Source: Nocardioides sp. GY 10113 (GTDB lineage Bacteria; Actinomycetota; Actinomycetes; Propionibacteriales; Nocardioidaceae). Taken from it: a DNA stretch of 64,000 nt. This document shows, piece after piece, positions 32,801-41,701 of the stretch. The DNA lies in assembly GCF_004919105.1 (NCBI RefSeq), contig NZ_STGK01000017.1, positions 33,617 to 97,616 on the forward strand. Direction: 5' to 3'. The notes under the pieces were generated by a model. That model did not search any database, was not told the DNA's origin, and saw nothing but the letters and a program-made list of their open reading frames with translations. A program made the position numbers and the translations under genes. Position 1 is the stretch's first letter. Every line of letters starts with the position of its first letter.

Positions 32801-33336
32801 CCGACGAGCTCGACGACGCCGGCCTGGAGCGGCGGTTCGACCAGCTGAGCCGGTTCATGAACCAGCTGCGCCGCTCCGACACGGTCGACGGGCTCACGGA
32901 TCGGGACCGGCTCCTCGACGTGCGTCGACACGTCGAGATCAGTGCCGAGCGCTACGACCACCTGAGCGGCGAGCTGCGCGCCACCTACCGCACCCTGGGC
33001 GAGAAGAGCGGCGGCGAGAGCCAGGAGCTCGTCGCCTTCATCGTGGGCTCGGCGCTGCGGTTCAGGCTGGGCGACGAGATGCGCTCGCGTCCCCGGTTCG
33101 CGCCGGTCTTCCTCGACGAGGGCTTCGTGAAGGCCGACTCCGACTTCGCCGGGCGTGCCGTCCAGGCGTGGAAGGGTCTGGGCTTCCAGCTGATCATCGG
33201 GGTGCCGTTGGACAAGGTGACCGGTCTCGAGCCGCACATGGACGAGCTGCTGGCGATCACCAAGGATCCGGCGACGCACCGCTCGTGGATCACGCCGATC
33301 CGCGACCTGGGCGATCGGGGCCCGCTCTCGACGTGA
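29815..33336 (+). CDS. jetC: JetC: SMC-like ATPase (MukB/MksB family)
   Basis: 1173 residues. Walker A is GASGVGKS at residues 75-82; the C-terminal head has the signature EKSGGESQ near residue 1065 and Walker B FLDEGF with Asp1101-Glu1102. Between them lie long heptad-rich coiled coils interrupted near residues 480-680 by a globular hinge-like part. This is the DNA-loop-extruding motor of Wadjet/Mks systems. The ATG overlaps the jetB stop (ATGA). Other open frames with upstream starts overlap jetB and are not needed. In known Wadjet systems a jetD nuclease gene follows; here it does not. Confidence 0.88.
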   Translation: MSIDQSEGRSEGIAEDLEAFVDDGSLEGLFDRREVALPEDGTVQWRAALLQLVNWGGFGGLTTVPLRGDAIMMSGASGVGKSTVLDAYTALMMTSDTKFNGASNDAVAGRARSAGQRNLLSYLRGAVDVVDDPRTGRPVEKLLRGKGADTWGAVAMTFVNDQGGRFTALRTYYVPRRATRSAEVQMQLATHEGALALETLEVAVPERFHANTLKKLYPGIRVHRTYAEFAAVLHARLGIGANGDGAKALRLLARIQAGNQVRSVDELYKDMVLERPATYAAADRAIEHFDDLDAAYAAMRTEEAKLEILEPITELHARRVAATRRRADLDAYGVTLAGDTPLRRWLLQTHLRLLEAAVADNRADRSATVDALASTAGAETTLLADLEAAKAAHRDAGGSTLQSLGLSVEQERVVREDRAGRRAQLQERLLPLIDADGLAGDGLADGVEIEEALASAESFATLQQHARRWLTGWERTHARLKEQRDAVRDRRYPLQQRQSDLREERASLESRAGRVPARLHELRAEVARASGLAVEELPFVAELIDVAPEEARWRTAVETVLGGSARQMLVPLDRFEAFSAAIDGLRLRGRLTFEGAALDLPDLGPGDPERIAGKLLFQDSPFSGWVQQHVSDPSRNALCVESADGLAGEGLRVTLAGQTRNGRRGAYGRNDARSIIGFSNADALAEIDHELGTLADELDELDGEVAELDRQVRVMEHRRTAYDAVVAARYDDLDVEGCDRRIAELEQRRSEILGSDDGLQVLQGQIDRLAAELETARESRYRLEQRQRELNAAHAELVDSEDLVKDRLDAMDRGGDLVLTPEQDAALAAEFAAAVAPSDPEDLDRFAENAQRLDARLRDAVGDLEAEARRVEDELAAIFRVYKVQWDSPNLGATADSYPDYARILEEIRGTGLAERRSEWRRRLTEWSGQDLVPLVGAMASSVEEIEDRLEPINAILRRLEFGGAGDRLRIRLRRLSPAHVQVFMKDLRALSAGPTDELDDAGLERRFDQLSRFMNQLRRSDTVDGLTDRDRLLDVRRHVEISAERYDHLSGELRATYRTLGEKSGGESQELVAFIVGSALRFRLGDEMRSRPRFAPVFLDEGFVKADSDFAGRAVQAWKGLGFQLIIGVPLDKVTGLEPHMDELLAITKDPATHRSWITPIRDLGDRGPLST

Positions 33337-33391
33337 GGCCGGATCACCGCTAGGAAGTGTGATAGCAGGCACACGCCCTAGGAGGCGCCCC

Positions 33392-36160
33392 ATGGCGGAT
33401 CACGAGGTCCGGCTGGCGTTGGTGATGAACGGCGGGGTCAGCCTCGCCGTCTGGATGGGTGGCGTCACCCACGAGATCGACCTGGTCAGACGCTCGTGCC
33501 GCGGCACCCCGATCAAGGAGTACGACGCGACGCTGGCGGACCGCTGGCGCTCGCTGCTGCACCCGGACGGCGGTGAGCACCGCGACCTGGTCGTCGACGT
33601 GATCGCGGGGACCAGCGCCGGCGGCCTCAACGGGGCGATGCTGGCGACCACGATCGCTCACGACGGCTCGCTCGACCCCGAGGTGGAGCCGAGCTTCTTC
33701 GCGCCCGCGGAGCCGGTACCGGGTCCCTGGCTGCGCGAGGTCTGGTGCAACCTCGGCACCCTGCGCCGCGGACGCCTGATCCCCGAGGACGTCGCGGCCG
33801 CCACCGGGTCGATCCTCGACGGCGACTTCTTCCTCCGGCAGGCGCAGCGGATCATGGCCACGCTGGGCGCCACGACCGGTGGGGGTGGCCGGGGCCAGGC
33901 CCCGCCGACCGTCACCCTGTTCACCACGGCCTCGGGCCTGGGCCGACAGGGGTTCCGGGCGACCGACGCCGCGGGCCAGGAGTTCGACGTCGACGACCAC
34001 CGCTTCCTCTACCGGCTGACCACCGACCTGCCGTGGACCTACCGGCCCGAGACGATGGACTTCGCGCCACCGCCGGACCTGCTGGCCGAGTTCTCCGACC
34101 CGGACCGGCTGGGCCGGGCCGCCCGGGCCTCGGCCTCGTTCCCGGCGGCGTTCGCGCCGGTCAACGAGGGGCCGCTGCTGAACCAGGTCGGCCCGCCCCG
34201 CGTGTGGCCGGCCACCGGCGGCCGGGAGCCGTCGTGGCTGATCGACGGCGGCGTGCTGGACAACGCCCCGTTCGGGCCCGTCCTGGACACGCTCGCCCGT
34301 ACCGCCGTGTCCGGCAAGGTGACCCGCTACCTGGCGTACGTGGTGCCCAGCGGTGGCATCACCCGGGTCGCGCAGCGGATCGCCGACTCCGCCGTGGCCG
34401 ACGGGCCGCCGCCGTGGACCCAGGCGGTCGCGTCCGGGCTCCGGTTCCCCGCCGAGGCGGACTTCCGCAGCGACGTGCAGGAGCTCGAGCGGCTCCGCGT
34501 CGAGGCCGACGCCGGTTGGTCGGACAGCCAGCGGCTCTTCGAGCGGGCGGTCGCCGACGACGACCAGCTGGAGCGCCTGAGGGTGGCGGCCGAGCACCTG
34601 CAGCCGGTCTACACCCGCGGGCGCGCCGCCGGAGGCGTGTGGGAGGCGGTGATGGTGACCGCGGCGGGGCGGCTCACCCTCTTGGACCGGGACGCCGACG
34701 CGCCGATGCGCGCGGTGCCGGAGATCCTCGCGACCGGTCCGCTCTGGACGCCTCCGGAGGGCGCTCCCGTGCGGGCCTTCCCCCGCGAGGACACGGCGGG
34801 CGGGGTGGAGTGGCCGTGGGGGCTCGGGCCGGCCGAGCGGGTGCTGCGCACGATCCTGCGCACCCTCAGGGGCAGGCTCGCCGGGGAGACCGACGCGACC
34901 ACCCGGGCGGAGCTCGGCGCCGCGCTGGCGCTGGTCAGCGCGTCCGTGCGCCGCGTGCTCGCGGTACGCCGCGCGGTGGGTGCGCGGCTGGCCGCGGAGT
35001 TCCCGGTCGTGTCGGGCTCCGTCGGCGCGGGGGTCCCGCTCGAGCGCACGCCCGCCGAGGTCGCCGCCGCGATCAACCGGGTCTACGCCGACCTGCGCGT
35101 CCAGCAGGTGCTCGGCCGCGAGCTCGCGGCCGCCCGCGGAGCGTTGCCCGCGGGCGAGCAGCTGCTGGAGGCGGCGCTGGCGGTGGAGGTGGTGTCTCGC
35201 TGCACGTCGTCACGGATGCCGGACCAGCGCAGCGTGCCGTTCTCGTTCGTCCGGCTGGGACCCGACGTGGCGCTGCCGGTGCTGCCGCCGGAGCACCAGG
35301 AGGTGGCGCGCCGGCTGGGCGACCACATCCTGTTCGGCACCCAGGTGGGCCACTTCGGGGCGTTCGGTGCCGAGCAGATGCGGCGGTGGGACTGGCTGCT
35401 GGGTCGCCTGCACGCGGTGGCGCACCTCGGCATGCTGCTCCACGGCTCCGGCGCCCCCACCGGCGACGGGAGCGAGGGACGGACGACCGAGTCCGCCGTT
35501 GCCTGGGTCCGCGAGACCCAGGCCGCGGTGCTGGCCGCCGAGGGCTGGACCCTGGAGCAGGTCATCGCCCAGGTCGACGACCTGGCCGAGGCCTATGACA
35601 GGTCGTCCCTGGCCTACGGCGCGGCGCGGATGATCGACGGGATGAACGACGCCGACCGGCGTGCCGGGAACCATCCCGACCAGTACGCGACCCGGGAGGC
35701 GGGGGAGCGCGCGCTGGCGATCGCGCCGGGCCTCGGGAGGACGCCGGGGCGATGGATCCAGGCGGCCCTCGGCCTGCGCGAGCCCGCGGGGGTCGGTGCC
35801 GCGGAGCGGACAGCGCGGTGGTTCGCCGCGCCGGTCAGGGAGGCGCTCTGGCAGCGGCTGGTGGGCAAGGGTGCACAGTCGGACCCGCCGCGGGGCCTGG
35901 TCGTGGGCCTGCTCACCCCCGTGCCGTGGCTGCTGGTCGCGCTCGGCGGCGCCGTCGCGGTGGTCGTCGCGGCGATCCTCGCGGGAGGCCGGCCCGGGGT
36001 CGGGGTGGCGCTCGCCTGCCTCGGGGGCGCCGCGTTGCTGCTCGGTGCGGTCGGCCTCGGCCTGGCCCTGGCGGCGACGCGGGTCCGAGCGCGCATCGGC
36101 CGCCTGTTCCGCGGCAAGCTCGGCACCTGGCTGCCGGACAGCGGCCCGCCGGAGGGCTGA
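33392..36160 (+). CDS. Patatin-like phospholipase (DUF3376) with C-terminal membrane anchor
   Basis: 922 residues. The patatin catalytic dyad is intact: Ser75 in AGTSAGGLNG and Asp285 in LIDGGVLDNAP. The oxyanion region is MNGGVSLAVWMGGV at the N-terminus. A long helical DUF3376 part follows, and residues about 836-895 form two hydrophobic segments (PWLLVALGGAVAVVVAAILA, then VALACLGGAALLLGAVGL) before a basic tail, so the enzyme should sit at the membrane. The ATG has a strong GGAGG (33381-33385). It begins 55 bases after jetC on the same strand, where jetD usually lies. DUF3376 patatins also occur alone in actinobacteria, so membership in the jet operon is possible but unproven. Confidence 0.88.
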   Translation: MADHEVRLALVMNGGVSLAVWMGGVTHEIDLVRRSCRGTPIKEYDATLADRWRSLLHPDGGEHRDLVVDVIAGTSAGGLNGAMLATTIAHDGSLDPEVEPSFFAPAEPVPGPWLREVWCNLGTLRRGRLIPEDVAAATGSILDGDFFLRQAQRIMATLGATTGGGGRGQAPPTVTLFTTASGLGRQGFRATDAAGQEFDVDDHRFLYRLTTDLPWTYRPETMDFAPPPDLLAEFSDPDRLGRAARASASFPAAFAPVNEGPLLNQVGPPRVWPATGGREPSWLIDGGVLDNAPFGPVLDTLARTAVSGKVTRYLAYVVPSGGITRVAQRIADSAVADGPPPWTQAVASGLRFPAEADFRSDVQELERLRVEADAGWSDSQRLFERAVADDDQLERLRVAAEHLQPVYTRGRAAGGVWEAVMVTAAGRLTLLDRDADAPMRAVPEILATGPLWTPPEGAPVRAFPREDTAGGVEWPWGLGPAERVLRTILRTLRGRLAGETDATTRAELGAALALVSASVRRVLAVRRAVGARLAAEFPVVSGSVGAGVPLERTPAEVAAAINRVYADLRVQQVLGRELAAARGALPAGEQLLEAALAVEVVSRCTSSRMPDQRSVPFSFVRLGPDVALPVLPPEHQEVARRLGDHILFGTQVGHFGAFGAEQMRRWDWLLGRLHAVAHLGMLLHGSGAPTGDGSEGRTTESAVAWVRETQAAVLAAEGWTLEQVIAQVDDLAEAYDRSSLAYGAARMIDGMNDADRRAGNHPDQYATREAGERALAIAPGLGRTPGRWIQAALGLREPAGVGAAERTARWFAAPVREALWQRLVGKGAQSDPPRGLVVGLLTPVPWLLVALGGAVAVVVAAILAGGRPGVGVALACLGGAALLLGAVGLGLALAATRVRARIGRLFRGKLGTWLPDSGPPEG

Positions 36161-36191
36161 GGGAGGATCCGGGCTGAGCCGACCGGGCCGC

Positions 36192-37151
36192 TCAGATCAG
36201 GCGTGCGTCGGTCAGCGCGTCCGAGACCGACTCCGCGGCGTAGTAGGTCGCCCGCATCGCGGCTCGGGTGAGCCGCCCGTGGTCGCTGCGGAGGCCGAGG
36301 CCGTAGCTGAACGCCACCGTGCGGATCCCCTGGAACAGGAGGGTCGTCGTGGCTCCGTCGCCGGCGACGGAGTCGAGGCTGTCGCCGAGGGCCCAGAGGT
36401 GGAAGAACTCCGTCAGGTCCGCGCCGTACGTCCGCTTCAGGTCCTCCCCGATGTCGACGGTCGCGTCCTGGAGCAGCTCGCCGATCGCGTAGTAGTCGCC
36501 GAAGTGCGCGGGGCGGGCGCCACTGCGCGCGATCGCGACCGGGAAGTCGAGGATCAGGTGCGCGTCGAGGCCCGCCATCGCCACCCGGCCGGGGCTCACC
36601 GAGCAGTCGGCCGCCAGCCGGTAGTAGGTCCGCCAGTTCTTCGGCACGCGCTGGTTGGCGAGGCTGGCGTGCAGCGCGGCCAGGTACGGCCGGAAGAAGG
36701 TGATGCTGACCTTCCGGGACCAGGCCGGGTCGTCGTACGACGACCCGTCGGCGAGCGCGGGAGCCGCCTCGCCGAGGATGTTGCCGTAGAAGACGGCGAA
36801 GATGCCCCGGCGGTCGTTGGCCCGGACCAGCGTCGGCGCGACCTCGGCCATGACCCGCGCCCCGCGACGCAGCGCCGCCATCGGGGGCAGCCGGTCGATC
36901 CGGCGCGGGTCGGTGATCCGGACCAGCCGCCTGCGCTGGCGCGGGCCGTAGTCCGCGACGCCGCCGCACGGCTTGGTCACCTCCACGACCGGCAGCGGGT
37001 CGCCGCCGAGGTCCGGCACCGGTTCCACGATCACCACCGGCTCGTCGGCGTGCGCGGGCCCCACGGGGCCGAGCGTGACCCCGCAGGCCATCGCGACGAC
37101 CGTCGCGGCCGCGGCGGCCAGGCGGGCCCGAAGCGTGCGGCGCGGGGTCAT
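36192..37151 (-). CDS. Secreted DUF5995 family protein
   Basis: 319 residues with a clear Sec signal peptide (basic MTPRRTLRARL, hydrophobic Ala/Val core, cleavage probably after AHA). The mature part is helical, with DRLPPMAALRRGARVMAEVA, NDRRGIFAVFYGNILGE and LDAHLILDFPVAIA, which resemble the DUF5995 family. A CGGV cysteine and a second one (ADCSVSPG) may pair. The His in DAHLILDF and in EFFHLWALGD could bind metal, but the function is unknown. Converges on the patatin gene. Confidence 0.7.
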   Translation of the reverse strand: MTPRRTLRARLAAAAATVVAMACGVTLGPVGPAHADEPVVIVEPVPDLGGDPLPVVEVTKPCGGVADYGPRQRRRLVRITDPRRIDRLPPMAALRRGARVMAEVAPTLVRANDRRGIFAVFYGNILGEAAPALADGSSYDDPAWSRKVSITFFRPYLAALHASLANQRVPKNWRTYYRLAADCSVSPGRVAMAGLDAHLILDFPVAIARSGARPAHFGDYYAIGELLQDATVDIGEDLKRTYGADLTEFFHLWALGDSLDSVAGDGATTTLLFQGIRTVAFSYGLGLRSDHGRLTRAAMRATYYAAESVSDALTDARLI

Positions 37152-37354
37152 GCGGACCTCTCGATCGGTGGTGGTGCGGGAACGAGGTGCAGGCGACCGA
37201 CCGAGACGCGACCGCGGGAGCGGACCGCACCGGTGCCTGTTCGGTCAACGCGGCATAGTCATATTTGGTTACGCTGCCTCTGCTGTCGGCCCCCGGGGGC
37301 GTGGCTTGCCCCGCCCGGCAGACTGGCCTCACCGACGATCCCCGGAGGGCACCG

Positions 37355-37756
37355 ATGAGCAGCTACACGATCGCCACCACTGTCGACCGGTCCTACGACG
37401 ACACGGTTGCGGCCGTCCGCGAGGCGCTGCAGGAGCAGGGGTTCGGCGTGCTCACCGAGATCGACCTCGCCGCCACCCTCAAGGCGAAGCTCGGCGTCGA
37501 CCTGGCGCCGCAGGTGATCCTCGGCGCCTGCCGACCGCCGCTGGCCTACGAGGCGATCCAGGCCGAGCCCTCGATCGCGGCCGTGCTGCCGTGCAACGTC
37601 GTGGTGCGCTCGCTGGGTCCGGGCTCGACGCTGGTCGAGGCGTTCGACCCGGAGGCGATGATGGGCCTCGCCGGGAGCGAGGTGCTGGCGAAGGTGGCGG
37701 AGGACGCCCGCGAGCGGCTCGGGGCGGCGTTCGCCGCGCTCGGCAACGGCGCCTGA
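37355..37756 (+). CDS. DUF302 family protein
   Basis: 133 residues from an ATG behind GGAGGG. The whole protein is one DUF302 domain: YDDTVAAVREALQEQGFGVL, TLKAKLGVDLAPQVILGACR, PPLAYEAIQAEPSIAAVLPC, then NVVVRSLGPGSTLVEAFDPE. The domain is a small beta-alpha sandwich thought to bind ligands or metals. A conserved Cys in ILGACRPP and one in LLPC-type position (AVLPCNV) are present. It precedes phosphoketolase by 90 bases on the same strand and may share its transcript. Confidence 0.85.
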   Translation: MSSYTIATTVDRSYDDTVAAVREALQEQGFGVLTEIDLAATLKAKLGVDLAPQVILGACRPPLAYEAIQAEPSIAAVLPCNVVVRSLGPGSTLVEAFDPEAMMGLAGSEVLAKVAEDARERLGAAFAALGNGA

Positions 37757-37846
37757 CCAGCGCGCGAACAGCCGACGACGGGGTAGCGGGCCCCCGACCG
37801 ATCTGGCACGTTGGTTGCTGCACAGCCGACACGGTGGGAGCCCCTC

Positions 37847-40270
37847 ATGACCGAGACCACGCTGACCGATGCCGAGCTCGCCGCGCTGCACGCGTGGTGG
37901 CGAGCGGCGAACTACCTCTCGGTGGGGCAGATCTACCTGCTCGACAACCCGATGCTGGAACGCCGGCTGGCGGCCGAGGACATCAAGCCGCGGCTGCTCG
38001 GCCACTGGGGGACCACGCCGGGCCTCAACCTCGTCTACACCCACCTCAACCGGCTGATCCGCGAGCGCGACGTGAACGCGATCTTCCTCGCCGGACCGGG
38101 CCACGGCGGGCCGGCCGCGGTGGCGTGCGCCTGGCTGGAGGGCACCTACAGCGAGCTGTACCCCCGGATCAGCTTCGACAAGGCGGGGATGAAGGCGCTG
38201 TTCCGCCAGTTCTCCTTCCCCGGCGGGATCCCCAGCCACGTGGCGCCCGAGACGCCCGGATCGATCCACGAGGGCGGCGAGCTGGGCTACGTCCTCTCCC
38301 ACGCGTACGGCGCCGCGATGGACAACCCCGACCTGGTGGTCGCCGCGGTGGTCGGTGACGGCGAGTTCGAGACCGGCCCGCTGGCCGCCTCCTGGCACGC
38401 CAACAAGTTCGTCGACCCGATCCACGACGGCGCCGTGCTGCCGATCCTGCACCTCAACGGCTACAAGATCGCCAACCCGACCGTTCCGGCCCGCATCCAC
38501 CGCGAGGAGCTGGAGAGCCTGCTGCGCGGCTACGGCCACGAGGTGCTCACCGTCGAGGGCGACGATCCCGCGGACGTGCACCGCCAGATGGCGGCGGCGA
38601 TGGACACTGCGCACGACAAGATCAGCGAGATCTGGCGCGCGGCTCGGGAGGACGGAGACACCGAGCGTCGTCCCTGGCCGATGATCCTGATGGTCACCCC
38701 GAAGGGCTGGACCGGCCCCAAGGTGGTCGACGGCGTGCCGGTGGAGGGCACCTGGCGTGCCCACCAGGTGCCGCTGGCCGGCACCCGCGACAACGCCGAG
38801 CACCGCGGACAGCTCGAGGAGTGGCTGCGCTCCTACCAGGCCGACGAGCTCTTCGACGCCGACGGCGTGCTGATCGAGGAGCTCCAGGCGCTCTCGCCGG
38901 TGGGGCACCGGCGGATGAGCGCCAACCCGCACGCCAACGGCGGGCTGCTCACCAAGCCGCTGAAGATGGACGACTTCCGCAAGCACGCCGTGGAGGTCCC
39001 CGCGCCGGGGGCGACCATCCACGAGCCGACCCGGGTGTTGGGCGACTACCTGGTGCACGTGGTCAGCGAGAACCCGACGAACTTCCGGATCTTCGGCCCG
39101 GACGAGACCGCCTCGAACCGCCTCAACCCGGTCTACGCGGTCACCGACAAGGTCTTCGCCGGCGACATCGTCGAGACCGACGAGCACCTGGCCCGCGCCG
39201 GCCGGGTCGTGGAGATCCTCTCCGAGCACACCTGCCAGGGCTGGGCCGAGGGCTACACGCTGACCGGTCGCCACGCGCTGTTCAGCTGCTACGAGGCGTT
39301 CATCCACATCATCGACGCGATGTTCAACCAGCACGCCAAGTGGTTGAAGACGACCCGCGACATGGCCTGGCGTCCCCGGATCCCGAGCCTGAACTACCTG
39401 CTCTCCTCGCACGTGTGGCGCCAGGACCACAACGGCTTCTCCCACCAGGACCCGGGATTCATCGACCACGTGGTGAACAAGCGGGCCGAGGTGGTCCGCG
39501 TCTACCTCCCGCCGGACGCCAACACCCTGCTCTCGACGATGCAGCACTGCCTGGAGAGCCAGCACTACGTCAACGTGGTGGTCTCGGGCAAGCAGCCGTC
39601 GTTCGACTGGCTGACCGGTGAGGAGGCCGACCTGCACTGCGCCCGGGGCGCCGGTATCTGGGAGTTCGCCTCCAACGACGAGGGCCGGCCCGACGTGGTG
39701 ATGGCGTGCGCCGGCGACGTGCCGACGCTGGAGACGCTGGCCGCGGTCAAGATCCTGCGTGAGCGCCTGCCCGAGCTGCGGATCCGCGTGGTCAACATCG
39801 TGGACCTGATGCGGCTCCAGGACGAGACCGAGCACCCGCACGGGCTGCCGCACCGCGACTACGACAACCTCTTCGGCGTCGACATCCCGGTGGTCTTCGC
39901 GTATCACGGCTACCCGTGGCTGATCCACCGGTTGACCTACCGGCGGGCCAACAACGAGTACCTGCACGTGCGCGGCTACAAGGAGGAGGGCACCACCACC
40001 ACGCCGTTCGACATGGTGATGATGAACGACATGGACCGGTACCACCTGGTCATGGACGTCATCGACCGCACCCCGGGGCTGCGCTCCCGCGCGGCGTCGC
40101 TGCGCCAGGAGATGGTCGACACCCGACGGCGGGCGCGGCAGTGGACCCGCGACCACGGCGACGACCTGCCCGAGGTGCGGGACTGGCGGTGGGAGCCGGG
40201 CGGGGAGGAGCTCGACGAGGAGCACTCGCCGTCGGTCAGCGCCTCGGCGATGACCAGCGCCGACTTCTGA
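37847..40270 (+). CDS. xfp: Xylulose-5-phosphate/fructose-6-phosphate phosphoketolase
   Basis: 807-residue thiamine diphosphate enzyme that splits xylulose-5-P or fructose-6-P with phosphate to acetyl phosphate and an aldose phosphate. Family motifs include ANYLSVGQIYLLDNPMLERR, FLAGPGHGGPA, SFPGGIPSHVAPETPGSIHE, VVGDGEFETGPLA, LHLNGYKIANPT and the C-terminal EGYTLTGRHALFSCYEAF. The length is normal. Acetate kinase converges from the other side, so acetyl phosphate can be turned to acetate plus ATP, giving a carbon-saving shunt. Possible phosphoketolase substrate preference cannot be read here. Confidence 0.95.
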   Translation: MTETTLTDAELAALHAWWRAANYLSVGQIYLLDNPMLERRLAAEDIKPRLLGHWGTTPGLNLVYTHLNRLIRERDVNAIFLAGPGHGGPAAVACAWLEGTYSELYPRISFDKAGMKALFRQFSFPGGIPSHVAPETPGSIHEGGELGYVLSHAYGAAMDNPDLVVAAVVGDGEFETGPLAASWHANKFVDPIHDGAVLPILHLNGYKIANPTVPARIHREELESLLRGYGHEVLTVEGDDPADVHRQMAAAMDTAHDKISEIWRAAREDGDTERRPWPMILMVTPKGWTGPKVVDGVPVEGTWRAHQVPLAGTRDNAEHRGQLEEWLRSYQADELFDADGVLIEELQALSPVGHRRMSANPHANGGLLTKPLKMDDFRKHAVEVPAPGATIHEPTRVLGDYLVHVVSENPTNFRIFGPDETASNRLNPVYAVTDKVFAGDIVETDEHLARAGRVVEILSEHTCQGWAEGYTLTGRHALFSCYEAFIHIIDAMFNQHAKWLKTTRDMAWRPRIPSLNYLLSSHVWRQDHNGFSHQDPGFIDHVVNKRAEVVRVYLPPDANTLLSTMQHCLESQHYVNVVVSGKQPSFDWLTGEEADLHCARGAGIWEFASNDEGRPDVVMACAGDVPTLETLAAVKILRERLPELRIRVVNIVDLMRLQDETEHPHGLPHRDYDNLFGVDIPVVFAYHGYPWLIHRLTYRRANNEYLHVRGYKEEGTTTTPFDMVMMNDMDRYHLVMDVIDRTPGLRSRAASLRQEMVDTRRRARQWTRDHGDDLPEVRDWRWEPGGEELDEEHSPSVSASAMTSADF

Positions 40271-40329
40271 GCTGGACGGCGCGAGCGCGTCGCGCAGGCG
40301 CGAGTCGGCAGGGTCTCCGGTCGTGGGGC

Positions 40330-41475
40330 CTAGGAGGCGGCGAGCAGGGACGCGGCCTGGCGGGCGATCGAGAGCTCCTCGTTGGTCGGGATCACCAGCA
40401 CCGCGACGGGCGACTCGTCGGCGCTGATCCGGCGCGGCCCCGTCGTGGCCGCGTGGTTGCGCTCGGGGTCGAGCACGATCCCGAGCGGCTCCAGGTCCGC
40501 CAGCGCGTCGGCGCGCACCCGGTCGTCGTGCTCGCCGACACCCGCGGTGAACGTGATCACGTCGGCGCCGCCGAGCACCGCCAGGTAGGCGCCGACGTAC
40601 TTGCGCACGCGGTGGCAGTAGACCTGGAGCGCGGCGAGTGCGCCCTGGTCGCCGTCGTCGATCGCCACGTGGAGGTCGCGGAAGTCGCCGTGGCCGGACA
40701 GCCCCTTCAGGCCGGAGCGGTGGTGGAGCAGGTCCTCGAGGGCGTCGACGCCGAGGTTGCCGTGCCGCAGCAGGTGCAGCAGCACGCCCGGATCGAGGTC
40801 CCCGGCGCGGGTCCCCATCACCAGGCCCTCCAACGGCGTCAGGCCCATCGAGGTCTCCACCGGCCGACCGCCGCGGATGGCCGACGCGGAGGCGCCGTTG
40901 CCGAGGTGCAGCACGATCTGGTCCAGGTCGCCGATCGGTCGGTCGAGGAAGTCGGCGACCGCGGCGGCGACGTACTCGTGGCTGATCCCGTGGAAGCCGT
41001 AGCGCCGGATCCCCTCGCGGCCGGCGAGCTCGGCGTCGATGGCGTAGGTCGCCGCGGGCGCGGGCAGGTCGGCGAAGAACCCGGTGTCGAAGACCGCCAC
41101 CTGGGGTACGTCGGGGAAGTGGTGGCGCGCGCTGCGGATGCCTGCTGCCGCCGGCGGGTTGTGTAGCGGCGCGAGGCGGGCCTGGATCTCGATCTCGGCG
41201 AGGGTGATGTCGTCGATCACCGTCGGCTGGCCCAGCCGCGGTCCGCCGTGCACCACCCGGTGGCCCACGGCGAGCAGCGCGTCGGCGCCGATCCCGCGGT
41301 CGTCGAGCGCGGCCTGCATCACGCCCAGCGCGGCTCCGTGGTCGGGCACCTCGTCCTCGCCGATCCGCTCCACCACGCCGCGCAGCAGCGAGTCGCCCGA
41401 GCCCGGATGGAGCACCTGGTACTTCAGCGTGGACGAGCCGGCGTTGAGCACCAGGACCAGGGAGGGCGCTGCCAT
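40330..41475 (-). CDS. ackA: Acetate kinase
   Basis: 381 residues of the acetate/propionate kinase family: N-terminal LNAGSSTLKYQ, GHRVVHGGPRL, FHGISHEYV, LHLGNGASASA, SMGLTPLEGLVMGTRAGDLD, FTAGVGEHDD and the catalytic Glu in PTNEELSIARQ. It turns acetyl phosphate into acetate with ATP. One position differs from the classical enzyme: the motif DTAFHQT reads DTGFFAD, so the His is replaced by Phe. This form occurs in shorter acetate kinases that accompany phosphoketolase (from memory, not checked). Tail-to-tail with xfp. Confidence 0.93.
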   Translation of the reverse strand: MAAPSLVLVLNAGSSTLKYQVLHPGSGDSLLRGVVERIGEDEVPDHGAALGVMQAALDDRGIGADALLAVGHRVVHGGPRLGQPTVIDDITLAEIEIQARLAPLHNPPAAAGIRSARHHFPDVPQVAVFDTGFFADLPAPAATYAIDAELAGREGIRRYGFHGISHEYVAAAVADFLDRPIGDLDQIVLHLGNGASASAIRGGRPVETSMGLTPLEGLVMGTRAGDLDPGVLLHLLRHGNLGVDALEDLLHHRSGLKGLSGHGDFRDLHVAIDDGDQGALAALQVYCHRVRKYVGAYLAVLGGADVITFTAGVGEHDDRVRADALADLEPLGIVLDPERNHAATTGPRRISADESPVAVLVIPTNEELSIARQAASLLAAS

Positions 41476-41701
41476 GACGCCACGCTAGCCACTGTCGGGG
41501 CTCGTGTCCGCTGGCAGTGTGGGTCGGTCCGGCCGTGGCCCACCGACCACCGGGCGAGCCTCCGCCCCTGAGCCGTCGTGCCCGGAGCCGGGCCGGGGGA
41601 CCTTGGTCCCGCGGGCCACGATGATCTGCCCCTTGGCGCGGCGACCGGTTCGCGGAAGGGTGGACCCACAGGACGAGAAGAGCCGCGAGCGAGGAGTCGT
41701 G

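Noticed and set aside
28666..33393. Long minus-strand open frame opposite jetC
   Set aside because: Antisense shadow of a strongly supported gene; no recognisable protein features.
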